Of a DNA stretch of 64,000 bases, positions 34,265 through 47,627 are shown piece by piece; position 1 is the first letter of the stretch, and each line of letters opens with the position of its first letter. The position numbers and the translations under genes are program-made. The DNA comes from Bactrocera neohumeralis (taxonomy: Eukaryota > Arthropoda > Insecta > Diptera > Tephritidae), in NCBI RefSeq assembly GCF_024586455.1, contig NC_065919.1, positions 41,888,839-41,952,838 on the forward strand, in the 5' to 3' direction. Below the pieces are notes generated by a model. The model did not search any database. It saw only the letters and a list, made by a program, of their open reading frames with translations, and was not told the DNA's origin.

Positions 34265-37200
34265 GTATGTATATTCAAGTTTACAAATGCCAGTCATGCA
34301 GTTGACACGTTTTCAATTCAAAGGGATATGTGACATACACATAAAAACGTTTTCTTTCGCTTGGCAGGGCAGGATAGATGTGAAGTCATTTTTTTTTAAC
34401 TGAGCGCCGAGCAAAGGCAAATTTATGCAGTTTTGTGCTATTGGGAAAATTTAAATTCGTTTAAAAGAAGGAATGCGTAAGTCTCAGCCCTGTATATGAA
34501 CTTGTGAAAATTTACTAGAACCTTGTAATTGGTTTTCATTTTATGAACGATTGTATGGACGAATTTCTGACCGAACAGCTCCATCAATATTTTTATTCTT
34601 TTACCCCTTTAGTTGTAACCTCTGCCTAACACATATCAAATACTTAGCTAAATTATTGGCAGTACTGAGAGTTCAATTCGAAGAATTTATAATAGAATAA
34701 AATACTTATTATCTTGCTTACAAGGACTCTATTGTTTAACTCCAAGTGATTGAAGGATTATTTCACACAGTATCATACATTTACCTTCTTACTTCCCCAA
34801 ATTGTGCGTATATTCATTATATACATTAGGGCTTCCTTTTTTCCCCAAGTTGATTTGTTTACAAACGGCTCCTGAAGTTTCACTTGTAGCCATAAAAAAA
34901 ATCCAATGTAATCAAGCTCATTGTTTTTTATTTAACCCGTGCCTAAATTATTTTACTTTTCCATATACTAATTTACATAGAACTTTTCATCTTTACAAAA
35001 ATTTTTCTATCTCCAGAGCAAAGAGATCTACAACTTTAAAAAATTTCTACACTAATACAAAACTTTTCGCTCTATACAAAAGTTGTGAATGATTTTTTTC
35101 ATAAAAAAATTCCTTTAAATACAATACGCAGTTGATGTTAAGCATCAAATGTACTATATTCATATAGTGCACCATGTCGTATGAGCAACACATAGTAATA
35201 ATCACTTGAATGCTCAAGTGATTTAATACATACATATATAAATCGTACGGTTCATAACTCTTAAAGGAATTGATTTAGGAAAAAAAACCATTAAGATCTG
35301 TTTTGTAGGGCACAGATTATTTTACAATAGAATATCACTTTTTAAAAGTAGCAGATTCACTTTCTTAATGCAAAATATCAAAACATACATGTAAAAAGAA
35401 ATCTGACTTCGGCATGGTTTGTTTTGAAAATAAAAGGCTTTTTTGCATTGAATTCTAAACTAAAACTTTAGCGATCAACTTTAAAAATAACTTATACCCT
35501 ATTGTACATATACGTATATGTATGAATATATAGTATACAGATTCGTGCTTTAGAATTTCTGTCTATATGTATCTTCTTTCTCTGTCCTAGTACAATTTAT
35601 TTTTTATGCCTCAACGTTCAATCAACGTCAAAGTTGAACTTAACATTTTGTTACATCCACTGCGTTTTGCGGAATGCGCTCAGATCCATAAACCCTCTTT
35701 AGTTTAAGTTAAATAGTTACCTAATAGAACAGTTAAAGAAAACAAGCGGAACCGAATTTTCGCAATAAATCGCTTAAGCCTTGGCTAAGCACAAATAAAT
35801 GAGTTCAGAACACCGGTATTCACAGCTTTGGGACAAAGTTTTAATTAAAGCAGTTTCAAGTACGGATACCGCAGCGTTTTCAGCGAAACTCCCAAATACG
35901 AAAGTCAGACAACACTGAGTGATTAATAAAAGAGCATGTTCCATAGTGCGAAATTCAAAAAACTTCTTGAAAAGAACTCTATATGATGTCAGGCGGTTAC
36001 ATAACAGTGAAGCCACAGACTGCTGACGATAAGGTGTTTGGAATGCCTGACGTTGTGAGGAATAAACGTCGAAGGCTGTGTATAATAAAATTGTATAAGT
36101 AAAATGTTTTTAAATTTTTGGCAATTTTATAATTAAGAATAAAGAAATATTTTGTTAGGACTTTTCTAACTTTATATATTATAAATTTTTCGAATAAATG
36201 GACATGCAGAGTAGTTAGAGTTTTGAGTAAAACACAACGGAGGAAGACTCGGTTGAACTAAATTCGATAAACATTATATCATCGGAGAGAGGATAATTAA
36301 TACATTAGTATTGCATTTTGAGAAATAGTCGAAACCATTACCATTAGTGTAATTGGGCACAGCATCGTGTTTCAATCCATCACCAGTATTCTGGTTTGGT
36401 AATGACATTTATGTGCAGCCACAAATTAGGCGAAATTTATTTAAAGGAATTACATGCCGAGCTGTTGGAACGAATCACAGATAGAGTAAAGTACAAACTT
36501 ATACCGATTTAGGTAATGGTTTACTTATTGCAGTTTGACGAAATCCGCTGTAGCGCACACAGCAGCCTTAACGCAGTTTTTGGGATTAATAGCGGAGCTG
36601 TCACATACAGAAGCAAAATGTTGCAACGACATACAACAATGAGCAAAAAAATAGTAAGACCCTGTTCATAATTTTCAAACTCTTAATTTATTCTTCAAAA
36701 TCTATGACGTTTTTCCCGCAGCAGAGGTATCGGCATTTCACCAAAGCCGCAAAGATTTTTGTAATATTTAAAATTAGTCGAGATAAATACAATGTTATGT
36801 TCAACACGATCATTACAGAAATCAAAAGATTTCTAAATTTGGTACAGAGGTCCACAATAATGGGAAGCACCTGTGATTTTAAAAAGTGGGCGTTTCCAAG
36901 CTCTTTAATGTAAACAATTCATTTGCCATGACTGCGAAAACTTTCCCACCTTTAAAAGTGGATGCATGAGTGAAGATTGTACTCGTTAAAAGTTTTCCAA
37001 GAATTTAAAGCTATGATTTCTTTAATGTAAGATAGAGAAAAATAAATTTAACGATTTCTATAAGCTAGCTTAATTTTCTAATACTCTCATTGAAATTACA
37101 CCACCACGTAAAATGATCTATATCAATTAAGAATTAAAATTCGAATGCACTCTTTTACTGTTCCGAATGCATCATTGTTGACTTGTTAGAGATTCAAGGT

Positions 37201-37340
37201 ATTGGGACACTGCGAAGTACTTTAGGAGAAGCAACATTAGATATAGCCACAGTATATTCCTTAAAAATTTTATATATTGAGATGCAAAGATAATGTCAAA
37301 TAGTTGTAAGCTTTTATTGCTACTATTATTCTAAAACTTT
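34265..37340. other. Non-coding stretch, second copy
   Basis: It matches 26331-28910 with a mosaic arrangement around 35500-36900, where blocks found in a different order at 27540-28600 alternate. No exon was recognised. Confidence 0.5.
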
Positions 37341-38037
37341 TTATACCCTGAACAGGGTATATTAAGTTTGTCACGATGTTTGTAACACCCAGAAAGAAGC
37401 GTCAGAGACCCTATAAAGTATATATATAAATGATCAGTATGTTGAGCTGAGTCGATTTAACCATGTCCGTCTGTCCGTCCGTCTGTATATATACGAACTA
37501 GTCCCCTTTTAAGATATCCTTTTAAAATTTTACAAACGTCATTTTCTCTTCAAGAAGCTGCTCATTTGTCGGAACTGCCGATATCGGACCACTATAATAT
37601 ATAGCTGCCATACAAACTGAACGATCGGAATCAAGTTCTTGTATGGAAAACTTTCACATTTGACAATGTATCTTCACCAAATTTGGTATAGATTATTTTC
37701 TAAGGCAATAATGTAATCTCCGAAGAAATTATTTAGATCGGTTAACTATAGCATATAGCTACCATACAAACTGAACGATCGGAATCAAGTTCTTGTATGG
37801 AAAACTTGCACATGAAGAGAAAATGACGTTTGCAAAATTTCAAAAACGATATCTTAAAAACTGAGAGACTAGTTCGTATATATACAGACAGACGGACAGA
37901 CGGACATGGCTAAATCGACTCAGCTCGACATACTGATCATTTACATATATATATGTATATTTTAGAGGGTCTCCGACGATTCCTTCTGGGTGTTACAAAC
38001 TTCGTGACAAACTTAATATACTCTGTTCAGGGTATAA
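37341..38037. repeat. Fold-back form of the TATACCCTGAACA repeat, 697 bp
   Basis: The first 240 bp or so and the last 240 bp or so are inverted copies of each other. The left end starts TTATACCCTGAACAGGGTAT. The right end reversed starts TTATACCCTGAACAGAGTAT and continues in parallel through GTTTGTAACACCCAGAA and GTCCGTCTGTCCGTC to GAACTAGTC. The tip contains a small TACCCTG-AA-CAGGGTA hairpin. The centre holds two copies of a GAACGATCGGAATCAAGTTC module. No ORF. Confidence 0.8.
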
Positions 38038-38426
38038 TAAGGTTATCGCAGAGTAATTATTGAAGTGATTATTGAAGCACAAGCTTCGATGTCTATATTA
38101 AGTCAGCAACCTGCTTCATAATTAATTGTTCTGTGTCACGAATTCGCCAAGTTGTATTCAGTCAACAAGTGTTGAAATGGACCCGGCTGAATTTATGTGC
38201 ATGTTTAGCTCAAATACATCACGCTAACTGAATGTCAACTTTTCCGTTTTCTAACATAAATGGTGAATATGTAATAACCGGCAGTCGCTTATTATGTTTT
38301 AGCGTATCGTACTTCACAAAACAATACTGCTTTCTATTAAATGTATCTGGAAATAAAAACCTTTGATATTGATATTGGCGATGGCTGTTTTTTACATACA
38401 AAATTGCTAAATTTAAGTGGTACAAA

Positions 38427-38903
38427 AGTTAATGGTTAAAATATGATTTTTGATCAAATAATCGTCCTTCGAATGGATTCTGAGAAATTTTTGGTCGTAA
38501 CTTTTGATGAATTCACGCACAGTTTCGATGGAATTTCTGATGATCACGGATTTTGATTGGCCCACATGTCGATCGTCATTTATGTCCTCGCGACCACTTT
38601 GAAAACGTTGAAGACACTCCTACACTCTGCTACGGGATAGGCAATCATCGCCATTAACTTGTTTCATCAATTGAAACGTTTCGGTAACAGTTTTACCAAT
38701 TCTAAAACAAAATTTAATGTTAGCCCTTTGTTCGAAGCTCATTTTCGGACCAATAACACAAACATACTGACACTTAAAACGCAATAACTTCACTTCCAAT
38801 CAATGAAATGTCATGAAATTCTCACTGGACAATCGATAAAGATAGCAGATTCTAACGCACCAGTCGACATATAGATGGCGTCACCAGGGGTCGCTGGATT
38901 CTA
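38427..38903 (-). mobile_element. Mariner remnant, copy A2
   Basis: It matches the mariner that is cut by the second gap, but here it continues past the gap point to the family's 5' untranslated end (GATGGCGTCACCAGGGGTCGC near 38875). The end with TACAAGG is deleted. It encodes N-terminal text only (RANIKFCFRIGKT). Confidence 0.75.
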
Positions 38904-40611
38904 ATCGAGATATAGGGTTATTAATATATAAAGGATTAGAATGAGGAGAGGAGTTGAGGGTCACTTTCTGCATATCCGTTCGTCCGTTCGTCCATACAAT
39001 CTGTAACTTGAGTAAAAATTAAGACATCTTGATAAAACTCGGTTCACATGTTCTTTGGCGAATTAAGATATACTACATATGTAAATCTCTAATTTAGTAC
39101 AGTCGATTGCAATAGCAAGGGGTGCCATGTGGGCTCAAAAGTTTGAAAAAAGGGACGTGATCCCGCCCTCTAATAGGTATACAATGTATAATGTATATTT
39201 CTCCAAAATCACTAAAGCTTCCAAATTCACTTAGATCAAATCCTATAAGAACCACATGGCTCAATAGGGATTCACCGGGAAATGTGTCAAAATTGGAAGA
39301 TTGGATGTTCTATGTAATTGCAAAAATGTGCGCAATCGGACTTCAACTATGTTTATTTCCCATATAAGACAATTTAAAATTTTATTTGGTTCTTTCATTT
39401 TCCACTACTCGAATCAAGCACCAATGAGTATATCCGGTTAAAACGTTGCACAAATAGTAACTTTATGATCCTTGTATGCCATCTCAGGTATAGAAATTGT
39501 CAAAATCGAATCATAGCTATTAAAGCCCCTGGTACTAGAAATGTAAACCCCAGAGACTTTGGCCGACTTTCTACCGATAATATTGGTCAATGTATGGAAA
39601 TTAGGAGAAAATTCATAGATCAAATAGGTCAGTAATGTCAAAATTGCCTAATACTACCTCTGAATAAAAGAGTACAAAATTTCTGTAGAGCATACGCTCT
39701 TAAATAAAAATGAATTTTATTCGTATTTTAAGAATTCGACGAAATTGTAAATGTTGATGTTATAAATTATAATGTTAATCTAAGTGAATGTCGAAAACCA
39801 GGCGGCGAGTATAAAATTCCGAAAAAGGCGACAGCCGATGCGTGTGTTGTGCGTTGGTATTCTCATCGAAAGTGTTGAATCTGCTCAGGGGTCATCCTTT
39901 ATGTTGAGCGGGTTCATGCACAAGTGTGGTGAGTTGTGTTTTGTACGAATGTGATGTCATTGACTATGGTCGTTTCCAAGTTGTCCCCAGATGCGGTGGA
40001 TTGGTGATCATGTGGTGTATACAGTGTTTTTGTTAGGGTGCGTCATTTTATCCCGGGTAGAGCTGGGGGATGCTTAACTCATTTAAACAACCTCTATTTC
40101 CTGACAACTAAAACGCAATTTCAAACTTCGAGATGGCTTTATACCTTATATATCTGTCAGTATGTAAAATATCTCAGCAAAATTAACTGAAAGAAAATAT
40201 TTGATACCCTATAATTTAGTGGGGAATATAATTTAAATTCGCGAAAACCCCTCACATTCCCTTGTAATAATGAAAAAAAACAGCCGTAAATCGGACTGTA
40301 ACCACACCTACTTCCCATATGACCCAATTTAAGTTCCACTTGATTCTTTCACTTTCCAGTACACAAATCACAAGGTAATTAATATATTGGGAAAAAATTT
40401 CTTTAAAGTATCCCAAGCTCATAACCAAGAATTGTCTAAATCTTACTAAAACTGCTCAATTCCCTAGATACCGAATATTTGGGCCTCAGTACCCATAGTT
40501 GACTTTTGACAAAAAATATGGTATTTGAAATTTGGAGGAAATTCTTTCCTGATGGTATGTCTGTGTGTTTTACAAATATGTTAAATCGTATTAATACTTT
40601 CCTTAGCCGAT
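38904..40611 (-). repeat. GAGTATA-family repeat modules
   Basis: Several body modules are recognisable: a CCGTTCGTCCGTTCGTCC block near 38985, GATCCCGCCCTC near 39160, and two copies of a module like ACCGAATAT..GGGCCTCAGTACCCATAGTTGAC (39530 and 40480). No gene was recognised, including in the higher-complexity 39790-40080 interval. Confidence 0.5.
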
Positions 40612-42134
40612 ACTACTCTTGTAGAAGATGGTACCTTCTGTATTTAGTTCTACACCTCCATTTTTTTCTCAAGAAGTAGGTTGAAGAAGTCACAGTAAAA
40701 GTAGTCGCCTTGTCTGAAACGTCGTTTCATATCGAACGGCTCGGAGAGATCCCTCCCGATCATGAGAGAGCTTTAGGTGTTGCTCAACGTCAGTTTGAAG
40801 AACCGTATTATTTTTGCGGGGACACCAAATTCACACATTGTGGCATAACGGCAGATTATCAAAAACAGCTTTGAAATCGACGAAGAGGTGGTGTGTGTCG
40901 ATTCTCTTTTCACGGGTCTTTTCCAAAATTTGGCGTATGGTGAATATCTGGTAGGTTGTTGATTTTCCAGGTCTAAAGCCATACTGACGGTGGCCTTTAA
41001 TATTTCACACATCGATAGAACCTTATACGCGATGTTGAGGAGGTTTATACCACGGTAGTTGGGGCAGATTATGGGGTCTCCTTTTTTTAGATTGGGCATC
41101 AGTCACTGGATCACCTCTGGAGGTTTTACAAGAGTATGGTCCGATCTTGAAAACTTCTGTTAGTCGCCGCATCTTTTCGTAGAATTTTCGAGCATTAAAC
41201 TGTCGGCTAGATTGTCAAACTCTTCATACTCACCCATTTTGGCTTTTCTTTTCCCGTCTGCAAATGTGTCTCGCTTCCCTCTTCAGCTCTCGGTATCTAT
41301 CCCATCCCGCACGTGTAGTGGTCGATCGTAACGTTGCGAGGTAGGCAGTTTGTTTTCTCTCCGCTGCGACACTGCACTCCTTGTCGTACCAGCTGTTCTT
41401 TTGCACTTTCCGAAAACCAATGGTTTCGGTTGCAGCTGTACGTAAGGAGTTTGAAATGCCGTCCCACAGTTCCCTTATACCGAGTTGTTGACGAGTGCTC
41501 TCAGAGAGCAGGAGTGCAAGCCGAGTAGCAAATCGTTCGGCTGTCTGTTGTGATTACAGCTTCTCGACGTCGAACCGTCCTTGTGTTTGTTGACGTGCGT
41601 TTTTTGTTGCACAGAGGTGGGTGCGAATCTTGGCTGCAACAAGATAGTGGTCCGAGTCGATATTAGGACCTCGGAGCGTACGCACGTCTAAAACACTGGA
41701 GACGTGTCTTCCGTCTATCACAACATAGTCGATCGGGTTGGAAGCTTTTCGATCCGGAGGCAGTCAGTTGGCTTGATGAATTTTCTTATGCTGGAATCTA
41801 ATACTACACGTAACCATATTTCGGGCCCCTGCGAAGTCGATCAGCCTCAACCAATTTGGGGATATTTAATCAGTGAGGCTGAACTTACCGAGCTTTTTAC
41901 GTGGCGGGTCCCAAACCCAGCGCTGCACCCTATGTAGGGGAAGTTTCGCCTTCTCACTTTAGCTCGCCTTCGAAGGGATGTTCTTAGGCTACCCAGAGGA
42001 TACTTGGTCAAAGACCGGAAGTCGTGAGCTGCTTGAGCCATATGTAAAAGAATCGTTTCTGGCCACTCCCAAATGAATGGCGATCAGAGAACTTTCCTCA
42101 CTTGCGTGAACTTCTACACATGACTCTATCCTCC
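40612..42134 (-). mobile_element. RTE/BovB-like LINE, copy 3, deleted at the 3' end
   Basis: On the minus strand it runs from the 5' end at 42134 (GGAGGATAGAGTCATG) through a deleted endonuclease (SDH region near 41660) and the linker near 41300. RT motifs follow: NYRGINLLNIAYKVLS near 41050 and THTTSSSISK-type text in a shifted frame near 40890. It stops before YADD at about 40612. Many frameshifts. Independent of the copy at 4982, since the orientation differs. Confidence 0.82.
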
Positions 42135-42149
42135 AATTTCAGGTTCGCA

Positions 42150-42289
42150 TAGACAATGTTTTGTATAGTTTGCATCCTCTCAAAAATGGTATACCACAAA
42201 GCTCGCCACTATCGGTGATGCTTTTTATTATATCTTTTGACAAATTAACTGAGATATGCCTTAAAAAAGCATTAAAGGCATTAAACTCA
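42150..42289 (+). pseudogene. Short reverse transcriptase fragment of another LINE
   Basis: The frame reads LHPLKNGIPQSSPLSVMLFI then FDKLTEICL. This is the RT motif around NGxPQGSPLSxxLF with the second Gly changed to Ser. The jockey/I lineage is likely. Only about 140 bp remains. Confidence 0.6.
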
Positions 42290-42779
42290 AACTTATGTTA
42301 CTACTTAAGCATGTTTAAATTAGCTCACGTGCACTATACCCTAATTCCTGACTTGCAAGCTGTGGGGCATATAAGCCTATGAGCTTTTATGACAACATTT
42401 ATTACACTCTAATCGCCAAAAAGTCTAAACTTTAAGTTACCTTTATATTCTGATATGCAGATGAACTTAATTTGAATAAATAATAACAGCATACAACTCT
42501 GTATAAACGTAGCTGCGTGTAAATAATTTTTAAGAGAGTCTGCAATAATTTCGCTTGTGGTTTAATTTTAAGTTATGGCCTAAAAGATGTTAACCATCAT
42601 GTTATCAATAGACCAAGCTGTTACAATTCCACTGGAAAGAGTGACGATAAAGGAAGTGTTGGGAACTGCTTTCTGTAGGCGTAATCACCAAGAAGCCTGT
42701 TGAAGAAGTTATAGATTTCGAATAAATTTTCTGCATTCAAATTATCAATTTTATGTTGGCGTACACGGAATAATCTTTT

Positions 42780-43550
42780 TTAATTACCAGTGCGTTTTGT
42801 TGAGTATTCAGCTTTCGAATGATACTATTTTCTTTTTTTTACAACGTTTGGAAGCAGGTTGTCCACAGAACGAAGAAACTGTCGAAACAGCTCACTTCAC
42901 CCGATAAACTAGACCGAAGAAGACGAAGACAATTCAATCAACACGGGAATTGATATTCACCTATTATGATATTCAGAAGGTGTGATCTATATAGACCACA
43001 TGTAAAAAGGGAAATGTCATAGGAATCCGAGTTTTTGGACTGATTGCAATTTTAAGAAAGTCACTCGCTCGCCAGAAATTTGAATCGAATAAGAAGGTAA
43101 TAGATTTTATAGTGGTCTTGTTTGAAGGGTTCCGAACTGAGTCGAATATATATTTTTCACAACTTTCGCTTTTAGTTTTGTAAAGTTAATACTGATGAGA
43201 CCGTCTCCGTAATCTTAACGAGCAACTCAGTCTTAAGTCAACAATTTTTCACCCAACAATTTTACATTAATTATAATTTGTATTTTCTAATGTTCAAAAA
43301 ACACTCTACTAAAGTATTTTAGTAATTACTGAGTAGTAAACATTTCCACCTTCCATTCAGCGATTATACTAAATAAGTATAATTTTATGAGTATTCAGTA
43401 CACCTTATACATAAGTACTCGCTAAATTGAAAAAATGAAATATGAGGGATGATAACGGCACTGTGAAACATAGTTAATCGCGTTATTTAATTAAATAATT
43501 CAGATATGTACATAAAATACCGAAGGATAAAGAAAACAATCCTACGCAAA
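42780..43550. other. AT-rich non-coding stretch
   Basis: No gene or clear repeat was recognised apart from AT-rich simple sequence. Confidence 0.45.
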
Positions 43551-44159
43551 TTAATACTTTGAAATTTCGAAATACTTAGGCAAACACTTTGAAATATGAA
43601 AGTTTACGAAGGCTTAGTTATGACACTTTATAGGTAAACAAAATAATTGGGAGCCAAGGTCGGTACTCATCATGATATCGACAAGTTACAGCTTGCACTG
43701 TAAACAAAATGACAGACATCACCAAAATGCAATATACATTTTGCGCCAAACAACCGTTATGTGAACAAAACTATAATACTCTCGAAAAAATAAACACTAA
43801 AAATACTCGTTATTTAATTAAATAAAAATAAATAAAGAAAACAATCCTACGCAAATTAATGAAATTTCAAAATACTTAGGCAAACACTTTGAAATTTATT
43901 TGAAGGGTAAACAAAATACAACAAACTCATCAAAAACGAATATTTTTGCCCAGAAGTGAGGGTGAGGAAGATAAAAACAAACACTAAAAAAAATACAAAA
44001 ATTTTGATTTCACAAATACGCACTTTTTCTGCAAAACAATTTTGATTTCACACTTTTTTTCGATACAATTATTTTACTTTTTTAGAAAGCATATTAGCTA
44101 AAACTTTAACCAATCAAATAAAATAACTACAAATTTCCTTCATAGAACAAATTTATTTA

Positions 44160-44650
44160 TGAAAATACATAGTCAAATGTGAAAGTTTTCCATACAAGAA
44201 CTTGATTACGATCGTTCAGTTTGTATGGTAGCTATATGCTATAGTTAACCGATCTGAACAATTTCTTCGGAGATTACATTGTTGTCTTTGAAAATAACAT
44301 ATACCAAATTTCGTGAATATATCTTGTCAAATGTGAAAGTTTTCCATACAAGAACTTGATTCCGATCGTTCAGTTTGTATGGCAGCTATATATTATAGTG
44401 GTCCGATATCGGCAGTTCCGACAAATGAGCAGCTTCTTGAAGAGAAAATGATGTCTGCAAAATTTCAAAACGATATCTTAAACACTGAGGGACTAGTTCG
44501 TATATATACAGACAGACGTACATGGCTAAATCGACTCAGCTTAACATACTAATCATTTATGTATATATATATTTTATAGGGTCTCCAACGCTTCCTTCTG
44601 GGTATTACAAACTTCGTAACAAACTTAATATACCCTGTTCACGGTAAAAA
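44160..44650 (+). repeat. TATACCCTGAACA-family repeat, left-truncated
   Basis: It contains two GATCGTTCAGTTTGTATGG modules, GGAGATTACATTGTTG, GACTAGTTCGTATATATACA, and the end GTAACAAACTTAATATACCC. No ORF. Confidence 0.65.
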
Positions 44651-44699
44651 ATATATGTTTGTCGCTAAGTAAACAAACTAAGATTGCCGTTGTGAAACC

Positions 44700-44865
44700 C
44701 GTTTTCAGTTGATCGAGGCGATAAAACGAAATTCGCTGAAGAAGCTAAAGGCCATTCCAAGAATGCTTATGAAAAGTGTTTCAATGACTGGAAAAATCGT
44801 TGGCATAAAAGTATTACACAAGATGGGGATTACTTTGAAGGCGAACAAATAAATATTAATAAATA
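44700..44865 (+). pseudogene. Mariner transposase C-terminal fragment
   Basis: The open text reads NAYEKCFNDWKNRWHKSITQ then DGDYFEGEQ, the standard C-terminal end of mariner-family transposases. Only the last 50 or so residues remain. Confidence 0.75.
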
Positions 44866-45706
44866 ATTAAATATTTTGCGTTTTATTACAATTTCTGGCT
44901 ACTTTGTTTAAGATAACTACTGTATCTAAAATATTCCGATGTCAACCGTAGCTAACGCGGATGGTGGTCACAACAAATGAAGGTAGCCTGCTAGCTTACA
45001 AGTACATATATTGAATATTGACGTGGCGCTCAGGCCAATTGACGAAACGAATGTTACGCGCTTTAGCGGGAATCAGATGTTTGAGTGTAGACTTCTCAGG
45101 GGTGGTATGTTGTGTCAATACATATTTGACCTAAATCAGATCATTCTAATTAAGTATGCTATGTTAATTGAATGCAAATAATGAATATTATTTTACTATA
45201 CTTAAAATAGTATCTCGTATTGGCGATTCAACAGCTTTGAACATTATCGACCCTCATACGCACCGTCACACAATACGCTATTTAAGACAAAGTACGTTTA
45301 TATAACCGCATGTCGTTTTAGAACGGATGGAATATGGACTTTGCCATGCCAACGTCTAATTGTTCATTTGTTTATGCGCCAAATTTTCAATTTTTCTTCT
45401 ACAACCCGCTTTTGCCTTTTCTCTATTGCAGCGACGATGACATATCATTCATTCTAGCGTTATAGCGCCAAGTCCTGTGGTCGATACTATTCGCAGCATG
45501 GTTTTTGGTGGTAACAGGAGTAAATTTAATTGTCGTTTTAGTTGTTATGACAACGAAAAAATGCGAATTGTTACCAATTATTTCGCAGGTGAGTTCTGGT
45601 GGATACATATAATTAATGCAAACAATAAATTAATGGCATAATAAAATACGCGAACACGGGTTTTAATCTGATTTTGAGTTCATATACATATGTACATATA
45701 GCCGTT

Positions 45707-47005
45707 GACAGCTAATTAGAAACGCTCCCTTTTTTGTAGGTGGCTGATGAGTATAATGATAAAAAATCTTAATATACCGTTATTTATATTCTTAAAAGTC
45801 TTGCATTATTCGTGCTACTCTATTAACTACTAAATTTACTCTGTTTTGTAGCTCAGAAGTTAAAATTCTTTCATTTTTTCCCAAATGGTAAATGCGTTAG
45901 AAGGTGAATTAAGTGCGACATAGAAACAGTTGAAATAATATTATTGATTTCTGGTAAGGGTGTGTTTTAAAGTTGTGGTTTAAAATATATTAAAATGTAA
46001 TATTCAAGTTTTTAATGAGTAAACGCGTAAAAACAAATTTCGAATCAGGTCAAATGTTCAAAAGAAGTTTTTTTCAATGCCCTTAAGCATATAAAGAATT
46101 TTAAAACTATTTCCAACGTTGCACGCAAAGAAAAAACCCGAAAAACTTCAACAGAAATATACCGCAGAATTACTACCATTTCCCGAGGAGACCCAAAAAA
46201 AGAGTTCCACTGGCATTCTACATAAAATTCAAGACGAATATAATGTCCAAATATCCAAGAAAACAATTGCCCGGCGTTTAGTCGAATTTGGATGTCACGG
46301 CAGAACAGCACGCATGAAACCACTTCTAACTAAAATTCAAAGGAAAGACTGTGTAGACTTTTCCAACGCCTATTGAACTTGGACAACAAATAAATGGAAG
46401 TATGTTGTTTGGAGCGATGTAACAAAATAAATCGCTTAGATCCTGATGATCGAAGGTATGTTTGCCGACCAATCTAACAAGAATTTGATCCTCGCTATGT
46501 TTCACGCGTAGTGAGGCATGGTGGAGGATCAATCATGGTGGGAATTTTTTTCCTGGGGTGGTGTAGGTCCGCTCCATATGATTGATGGAATTTTAAATAA
46601 GGAGAAATACGTCCACATCCAAAAAAATGTCATTCTGCCATGGACTTTGCCTGTTATATGGAAATTCCAACCAAATAACAATCCAAAGCACATGGCAAAG
46701 TCAACACAAAAGTTTTTTGTTGAAAATTCCATGAATGTTTTGGAGTGGCCTGAAGAGAACACATCTCTGTTGATGTTAAAAAAGCTGGAGGTACCAAAAA
46801 TATCACAAATATGCATGTCCTTTTTGATGAAATTAGGACGGCATGGCAAGCAACACTGTCAGAATCTTATAACGCCAATTCGCAATTAATGTGAACGATG
46901 TTAAACTAAAGGGGTTAAGCAACAAAATACTAACTGAAAGTAAGCAATCTTTTTTAATAGCAGTATTTTTTGCTTATAAAATATTTTCGTTTCTAATTAG
47001 TTGTC
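45707..47005 (+). mobile_element. Tc1-like transposon remnant with 18-bp terminal inverted repeats
   Basis: GACAGCTAATTAGAAACG at 45707-45724 is matched by its inverse at 46988-47005 with one mismatch (13 bp perfect). The plus strand encodes a broken transposase between them. The length of 1.3 kb fits a Tc1-type element. Confidence 0.8.
46095..46889 (+). pseudogene. Tc1-like transposase, broken
   Basis: N-terminal helix-turn-helix text is followed by EYNVQISKKTIARRLVEFG (near 46230) and KYVVWSDVTK (near 46400), where the catalytic WSDETK Glu is changed. After stops and a frame change it continues with FFSWGGVGPLHMIDGILN, KFQPNNNPKHMAKSTQKFF (expected QDNDPKH, Asp lost) and VLEWPEENTSLL, where the expected SPDLNPIE block is gone. 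Inactive. Confidence 0.8.
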
Positions 47006-47174
47006 GCATTCAAATCGTTGATTCCACAAATTTTTATTAAAATCTTCAAAAAAAAAAAAGGATTTTTAATTAAAAATTTTACTATTAAAGTTTAAGTTTA
47101 AAGTAAGTTTCAATTAAATAAGTGAAAAAACGGTAAAAATAAGTGATTTATTCGAAAATAATTTCATTTACTTT

Positions 47175-47627
47175 CATTTTATGAAGCTACTTTTGTCACG
47201 CATTCGTCGTGCTCGGCCACAATACCGGGAGGCAGGGTCCTGGCGCCTGTTGCACGATAATGCGCCGTGTCATCGGTCGACGCTTGTCACTGATTTTTTG
47301 ACAAAAAACTCCATATTAACCATTAATCACTCACCCTACTCACCTGATCTGGCACCCTGTGATTTTTACCTATTTGGAAAACTTCATTTGCCCATGATAG
47401 GACACTGGTTTCACGACATTTCAGCTATCCAAAAGGCGACGACCGATATTCTCAAGAGCATTCCGAAAAACGACCTTAAACACTCATTTGAAATGCTAAT
47501 TGACCGGGATAAACGCTGTATCGAAGCACAAGGAAACTACTTTGAATAAAAAAATATAACTTTTGAAAAATATAAATTTTTTGTTGTTTTTTTTAACAGT
47601 CCTGTTTCTTTTCCGACAGACCTTGTA
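47175..47627 (+). mobile_element. Mariner C-terminal half with its 3' terminal repeat
   Basis: An open frame (47181-47549) reads RIRRARPQYREAGSWRLLHD, NAPCHRSTL, then SPYSPDLAPCDFYLFGKLHL and ends NYFE. It holds the second and third Asp of the DD34D triad. The terminal repeat reads TACAAGGTCTGTCGG on the reverse strand at 47627. It is a sister subfamily of the mariner at 12877. The N-terminal half and left end are missing. Confidence 0.85.

Larger units (their letters stand above)
30689..38640 (+). repeat. Large duplicated segment, copy 2 (right of the second N gap)
   Basis: It is colinear with 22770-30588 and starts exactly at the gap. It stops corresponding where copy 1 meets the gap. Differences include a scrambled part of exon 2, a stop in the TM5 exon, many intron indels, and a rearranged 35450-38050 interval that carries a different form of the TATACCCTGAACA repeat. 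Confidence 0.9.

Noticed and set aside
35774..36016. Minus-strand 80-aa ORF
   Set aside because: Not conserved in the matching segment near 27750 or in unit B; no recognisable motif.
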